NCBI GenBank assembly: GCA_028875725.1
Contig: JAPPCR010000015.1
Location: 124,001 to 188,000 of the forward strand
Direction: 5' to 3'
DNA from: Acidobacteriota bacterium
GTDB taxonomy: Bacteria > Acidobacteriota > Thermoanaerobaculia > Multivoradales > Multivoraceae
Length of the DNA stretch: 64,000 bases
Part shown: one piece after another, positions 60,874 to 64,000 of the stretch
Layout of the letters: every line of letters begins with the position of its first letter
Numbering within the stretch: the stretch's first letter is position 1
Translations under genes and position numbers: made by a program
The notes under the pieces: generated by a model
What the model was told of the DNA's origin: nothing
Databases searched by the model: none
What the model saw: the letters and a program-made list of their open reading frames with translations, nothing else

Positions 60874-60942
60874 ATGACTCCCCCCGCCGTCCTCGTCTTG
60901 CTGGTTCTGGTCCTGATCCTTGTGACCCAGGGGGCTAACTAG
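60874..60942 (+). CDS. ilv leader peptide
   Basis: 22 codons, ATG to TAG. Residues 6-17 are an unbroken run of branched-chain residues: VLVLLVLVLILV (5 Val, 6 Leu, 1 Ile), preceded by MTPPA and followed by TQGAN. The content, position before ilvE and the following terminator identify it as an attenuation leader: ribosomes stall in this run when charged Val, Leu or Ile tRNA is scarce. Confidence 0.9.
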   Translation: MTPPAVLVLLVLVLILVTQGAN

Positions 60943-60978
60943 GCGCACCAACAGGAAACTGAGCGACTTCAAGCCCCC
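60930..60978 (+). promoter_or_regulatory. ilv attenuator: antiterminator pairing
   Basis: GGGGGCT (60930-60936), inside the end of the leader frame, can pair with AGCCCCC (60972-60978), the first arm of the terminator. A ribosome stalled in the Val/Leu/Ile run (60889-60924) leaves GGGGGCT free, so the terminator cannot form. A ribosome reaching the stop at 60940 covers it and termination follows. Confidence 0.75.
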
Positions 60979-61000
60979 AGCAACGCCTGGGGGCTTTTTT
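60971..61000 (+). terminator. ilv attenuator: intrinsic terminator
   Basis: AAGCCCCCAG (60971-60980) and CTGGGGGCTT (60987-60996) make a perfect 10-bp stem with loop CAACGC, running into six T's (60995-61000). It lies between the leader peptide and ilvE (ATG 61026), the canonical place for attenuation. Confidence 0.92.
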
Positions 61001-61025
61001 GGTTCGGCGCCAGTGGAGTAATCGC

Positions 61026-61982
61026 ATGCCCATAGAACGATCGGAGTGGATCTGGATCGACGACCAGTGGAAACCCTGGGACGAGGCGACCGTCCACCTC
61101 ACGACCCACGGCCTGCACTATGGCTCGTCGGTGTTCGAGGGCATTCGCGCCTACGACACGGGCGAGACGACGGCGATCTTCCGCCTCGGCCCGCACGTCC
61201 GGCGCCTGTTCGACAGTTGCAGGATCATGCGCATGGAACCCGGCTACACCCAGGACCAGGTCGAGGAGCTGTGCATCGAGGCGGTGGCTCGCAACCGTCT
61301 GGAGTCGTGCTACATCCGGCCGCTGATCTACCGTGGCAACGAGGAGATGGGCCTCAACCCGACCTCCTGCAGTTCCAGGCTGGCGATCTACGCCGTGCGC
61401 TGGGGGCGCTACCTCGGCGAGGAGGCGATCGAACAGGGCGTCGACGCCGCGATCAGTTCCTGGCGCCGCTTCAACTCGAACACGGCCGTGCCGCTGGGCA
61501 AGATCAGCGGGCAGTACGTGACGAACCAGTTCGTGTCCATCGAGGCACGCGAGCACGGCTACGCCGAGGGCATCATGCTCGACGACCGCGGGCTGGTCTG
61601 CGAGGGCGCCGGCGAGAATCTCTTCCTGATCAAGGACGGAGTGATCCACACGCCGCCGCTCTACAACTCGATCCTGGGCGGTATCACCAGGGACTCGGTC
61701 ATCACGATCGCCCGCGACCTGAAGTACGACGTCCGCTTCCAGCCGATTGCCCGGGAAGAGCTCTATCTCGCCGACGAGCTGTTCATGACCGGCACGGCGG
61801 CCGAGGTGAGTCCCGTGCGCTCCGTCGACCGGATCCCGATCGGCAGTGGCACGCGTGGCGAGATCACGCACCACCTCCAGGAAGAGTTCTTCGGGCTGGT
61901 CGAGGGCCGGCTCCCCGACCGCCACGACTGGCTCACCCAGGTACCCCGGCTGCAGGAGGCTGCGCCACCGCTGGCAGGCTGA
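61026..61982 (+). CDS. ilvE: Branched-chain amino acid aminotransferase
   Basis: 318 aa from ATG 61026. Fold-type IV PLP enzyme: HGLHYGSSVFEGIRAY, IRPLIYRGNEEMGLNP, PLP Lys159 in GKISGQY, EGAGENLFLI and a closing TGTAAEVSPV. It makes valine, leucine and isoleucine from their keto acids with glutamate. First structural gene after the attenuator; ilvB follows by 15 bp. Confidence 0.95.
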   Translation: MPIERSEWIWIDDQWKPWDEATVHLTTHGLHYGSSVFEGIRAYDTGETTAIFRLGPHVRRLFDSCRIMRMEPGYTQDQVEELCIEAVARNRLESCYIRPLIYRGNEEMGLNPTSCSSRLAIYAVRWGRYLGEEAIEQGVDAAISSWRRFNSNTAVPLGKISGQYVTNQFVSIEAREHGYAEGIMLDDRGLVCEGAGENLFLIKDGVIHTPPLYNSILGGITRDSVITIARDLKYDVRFQPIAREELYLADELFMTGTAAEVSPVRSVDRIPIGSGTRGEITHHLQEEFFGLVEGRLPDRHDWLTQVPRLQEAAPPLAG

Positions 61983-61997
61983 CGCGAGGAGGCCGAG

Positions 61998-63923
61998 ATG
62001 AGTGACGAAACGACCGCAACGGACCGGGCGAACGAGGAGGCGGGCACGAGCACGGACGCCGTCGTGCTGACCGGCGCCGAGATCGTGTGCGAGTGCCTGC
62101 TGCGCGAGGGGGTCGACATCGTCTTCGGCTATCCGGGCGGGGCCATCCTGCCGACGTACGACGCCCTGACGAAGTACCCCCAACTGCACCACGTGCTGAC
62201 CCGCCACGAGCAGGGCGCGTCGCACATGGCCGACGGATACGCCCGAGCCACCGGCAAGGTCGGCGTGGCCATGGCGACCAGCGGTCCCGGCGCGACGAAC
62301 CTCGTCACCGGTATCGCCACCGCGATGATGGATTCGTCCCCGATCGTCTGCATCACGGGACAGGTGCCGACCGGCGCCATCGGCAGCGACGCCTTCCAGG
62401 AAACGGACGTCACCGGGATCACCCTCCCGATCACGAAGCACAACTACCTGGTGACGAGCATCGAGGAACTGCCCGAGGTGATGCGCGAGGCGTTCCACAT
62501 CGCCCGCACCGGGCGGCCTGGGCCCGTGCTGGTGGACATCCCGAAGGACGTCCAGATCCAGGAGGCGGAGTTCGTCTACCCGACGGAACCGATCGAACTC
62601 CCCGGCTACAGCCCGCCGCGGGCGGCCCGGGCGCGCCAGATCGACGCTGCCCTGGAACTGATCCGGAAGTCGAAGCGGCCGATCATCCTCGCCGGCCACG
62701 GCATCTCGATGGCCGGGGCCAACCGTGAACTCGCACAGCTGGCGGAGAAGGCGCAGATTCCGATCGCCCTGACCCTGCTCGGCAAGGGCGCGATCTCCGA
62801 GCACCACCCGCTCTGCCTGGGGATGATGGGAATGCACGGCGGCGCGGAGGTGAACCATGCGATCCAGCAGGCCGACCTCCTGATCGCTCTGGGCATGCGC
62901 TTCGACGACCGGGTGACCGGCAACCTGGCGACCTACGCGCGGGACTCGCGCAAGATCCACGTCGACATCGACCCCTCCGAAATCAACAAGAACGTGACCG
63001 TCGACGTCGGCATCGTCGGCGATCTCGGCGAGGTCCTGAGCCAGTTGCTCGAGCGGGTCGAGCGACGACCGAACGAGGCCTGGTTCGACCGAATCGCCGA
63101 GTGGCGCGCCGACTCGGAGTTGCGGGAGATCGTCCGGCCGGCCGACGCGCCCCAGCACCCGGCGGTGCCCGAAGGCAAGCTGCTCGGCGCCCAGGTCATC
63201 CGCGACCTCTTCGAGTTCACCGCGGGCAGAGCCATCACCGTGACCGATGTCGGCCAGCACCAGATGTGGGAGGCCCAGTACTACCAGCACGAACGGCCGC
63301 ACAGCCTGATCACCAGCGGCGGCCTCGGGACGATGGGTTTCGGGCTGCCGGCGGCGATCGGCGCCAAGATGTCCCGGCGCGACCAGGAAGTGTGGGCCAT
63401 CGTCGGCGATGGCGGATTCCAGATGACGATGATGGAACTCGCCACCGCGGTCCAGGAGCAGGTCAACGTCCACATCGCGATCATCAACAATGGCTTCCTC
63501 GGCATGGTCCGCCAGTGGCAGGAGTTCTTCTACGAGGAGCGCTACAACCAGACGCCCATGGTCAACCCGGACTTCTGCAAACTCGCGGAGGCCTACGGCA
63601 TCCCGACCGTCCGCGTCACTGAGCGCGACCAGATCGAAGAGGCGGTCAACGCCTCGCGCTCGCAGACAGCCGGACCGACACTGATCGACTTCGTGGTCGA
63701 GAAGGAGGAGATCGTCTTTCCCATGGTGCCGGCGGGCGCCGACCTCGACGACATGATCCGCCGGCCGACTCCCGAAGAGTTCGAACAACAGCGCCGGGAG
63801 CGGACAGTGGCCGCGAAAGTCCGAGAGCCCCAAACTCCAGAGTCCACGCCGCCGGAGTCCACGCCGCCGGCATCCGAGGCGCCCGCGGCGGCGGGCGCCC
63901 TGGGTTCCCGGTTCGGCGTCTGA
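61998..63923 (+). CDS. ilvB: Acetolactate synthase large (catalytic) subunit
   Basis: 641 aa. ThDP catalytic Glu in HEQGASHMADGYAR, FAD region, and the diphosphate/Mg motif GDGGFQMTMMELAT ... INNGFLGMVRQWQ, characteristic of biosynthetic AHAS. A Pro/Ala/Glu-rich tail of about 50 residues (after PTPEEFEQQRRER) is longer than usual. Catalyses the first common step to valine/leucine and isoleucine; needs the small subunit that follows. Confidence 0.96.
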   Translation: MSDETTATDRANEEAGTSTDAVVLTGAEIVCECLLREGVDIVFGYPGGAILPTYDALTKYPQLHHVLTRHEQGASHMADGYARATGKVGVAMATSGPGATNLVTGIATAMMDSSPIVCITGQVPTGAIGSDAFQETDVTGITLPITKHNYLVTSIEELPEVMREAFHIARTGRPGPVLVDIPKDVQIQEAEFVYPTEPIELPGYSPPRAARARQIDAALELIRKSKRPIILAGHGISMAGANRELAQLAEKAQIPIALTLLGKGAISEHHPLCLGMMGMHGGAEVNHAIQQADLLIALGMRFDDRVTGNLATYARDSRKIHVDIDPSEINKNVTVDVGIVGDLGEVLSQLLERVERRPNEAWFDRIAEWRADSELREIVRPADAPQHPAVPEGKLLGAQVIRDLFEFTAGRAITVTDVGQHQMWEAQYYQHERPHSLITSGGLGTMGFGLPAAIGAKMSRRDQEVWAIVGDGGFQMTMMELATAVQEQVNVHIAIINNGFLGMVRQWQEFFYEERYNQTPMVNPDFCKLAEAYGIPTVRVTERDQIEEAVNASRSQTAGPTLIDFVVEKEEIVFPMVPAGADLDDMIRRPTPEEFEQQRRERTVAAKVREPQTPESTPPESTPPASEAPAAAGALGSRFGV

Positions 63924-63953
63924 GGTCGACCGGTTTCTCGAGGAACTCCTGCG

Positions 63954-64000
63954 ATGGCAAAGCACGTCCTGGCCGCGCTAGTCGAGAACCGCCCCGGGGT
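63954..64000 (+). CDS. ilvN: Acetolactate synthase small (regulatory) subunit, 3' truncated by window
   Basis: Only 15 full codons are visible: MAKHVLAALVENRPG, the start of the ACT domain typical of IlvN/IlvH (LVENRPGV). GAGGAA lies 8-9 bases before the ATG. The subunit activates IlvB and gives valine feedback inhibition. Confidence 0.85.
   Translation, partial: MAKHVLAALVENRPG

Noticed and set aside
60969..63965. Minus-strand frame of nearly 1,000 codons opposite ilvE-ilvB
   Set aside because: It is the mirror of two clearly conserved genes; composition is Arg/Gly/Asp/Val-rich without motifs. The same holds for the long frame opposite dnaE2 (38373-41210).

Overview
The window is about 64 kb of high-GC (roughly two-thirds G+C) bacterial chromosome, densely packed with genes that often overlap by 4 bases (ATGA or GTGA). 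No rRNA, tRNA, CRISPR array, prophage or recognisable transposase was seen. The gene set suggests a Gram-negative, aerobic heterotroph: many lipoproteins and signal peptides, two predicted outer-membrane barrels, acyl-CoA catabolism, sulfatase, S9 peptidase, ImuA/ImuB/DnaE2 mutasome, LLM oxidoreductase, and CRTAC1-type FG-GAP/ASPIC-UnbV protein. An uncultured Acidobacteriota-like lineage fits best, but that is inference from gene content.

Layout. 1-1071: end of folP fused to folB, then folK. 1068-5768 (minus): acyl-CoA dehydrogenase, small membrane protein, oligopeptidase B-like lipoprotein, ornithine cyclodeaminase-family enzyme. 5798-9251 (plus): PhyH dioxygenase, alkaline-phosphatase-superfamily lipoprotein, YdjC deacetylase. 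9252-9868: gene-poor, with a MITE-like inverted repeat. 9869-20039: two crotonases, thiolase, SDR, Tsx-like porin, M20 peptidase, sulfatase, and a lipoprotein / BON-OmpA envelope block. 20188-21478: small CxxC protein plus a barrel. 21495-27560 (minus): tightly coupled five-gene operon (RND transporter, DUF71 PP-loop enzyme, cobalamin-binding-like protein, GT-C glycosyltransferase, DUF547 lipoprotein). 27627-29849: LLM oxidoreductase, ThuA, VOC protein. 30050-41348: imuA-imuB and dnaE2, separated by about 5.4 kb holding a lower-GC divergent ATPase/unknown-gene pair and housekeeping genes. 41399-42107: AbrB/PIN toxin-antitoxin module. 42115-46359 (minus): giant FG-GAP/ASPIC-UnbV/thioredoxin/TPR protein interrupted by one in-frame UGA. 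46391-54969: molybdopterin oxidoreductase plus fdhD, glutamate dehydrogenase, cation antiporter, gcvP. 54985-59569: cimA (with an extra copy of its tail) and a SWIM/SNF2 helicase. 59676-64000: serine hydrolase, then the ilv operon (leader peptide, attenuator, ilvE, ilvB, start of ilvN).

Two observations stand out. (1) The UGA at 44557-44559 lies in an otherwise continuous 1,414-codon frame and is followed after 17 nt by a perfect 6-bp stem with a GGUCG apical loop, closely resembling the E. coli fdhF SECIS element. The gene is therefore probably a large selenoprotein that ordinary annotation would split in two. (2) Upstream of ilvE is a complete transcription attenuator: promoter, 22-residue leader peptide with an unbroken run of 12 Val/Leu/Ile residues, an antiterminator pairing, and a textbook intrinsic terminator. 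Together with cimA (isoleucine via citramalate) it describes branched-chain amino acid synthesis and its control.
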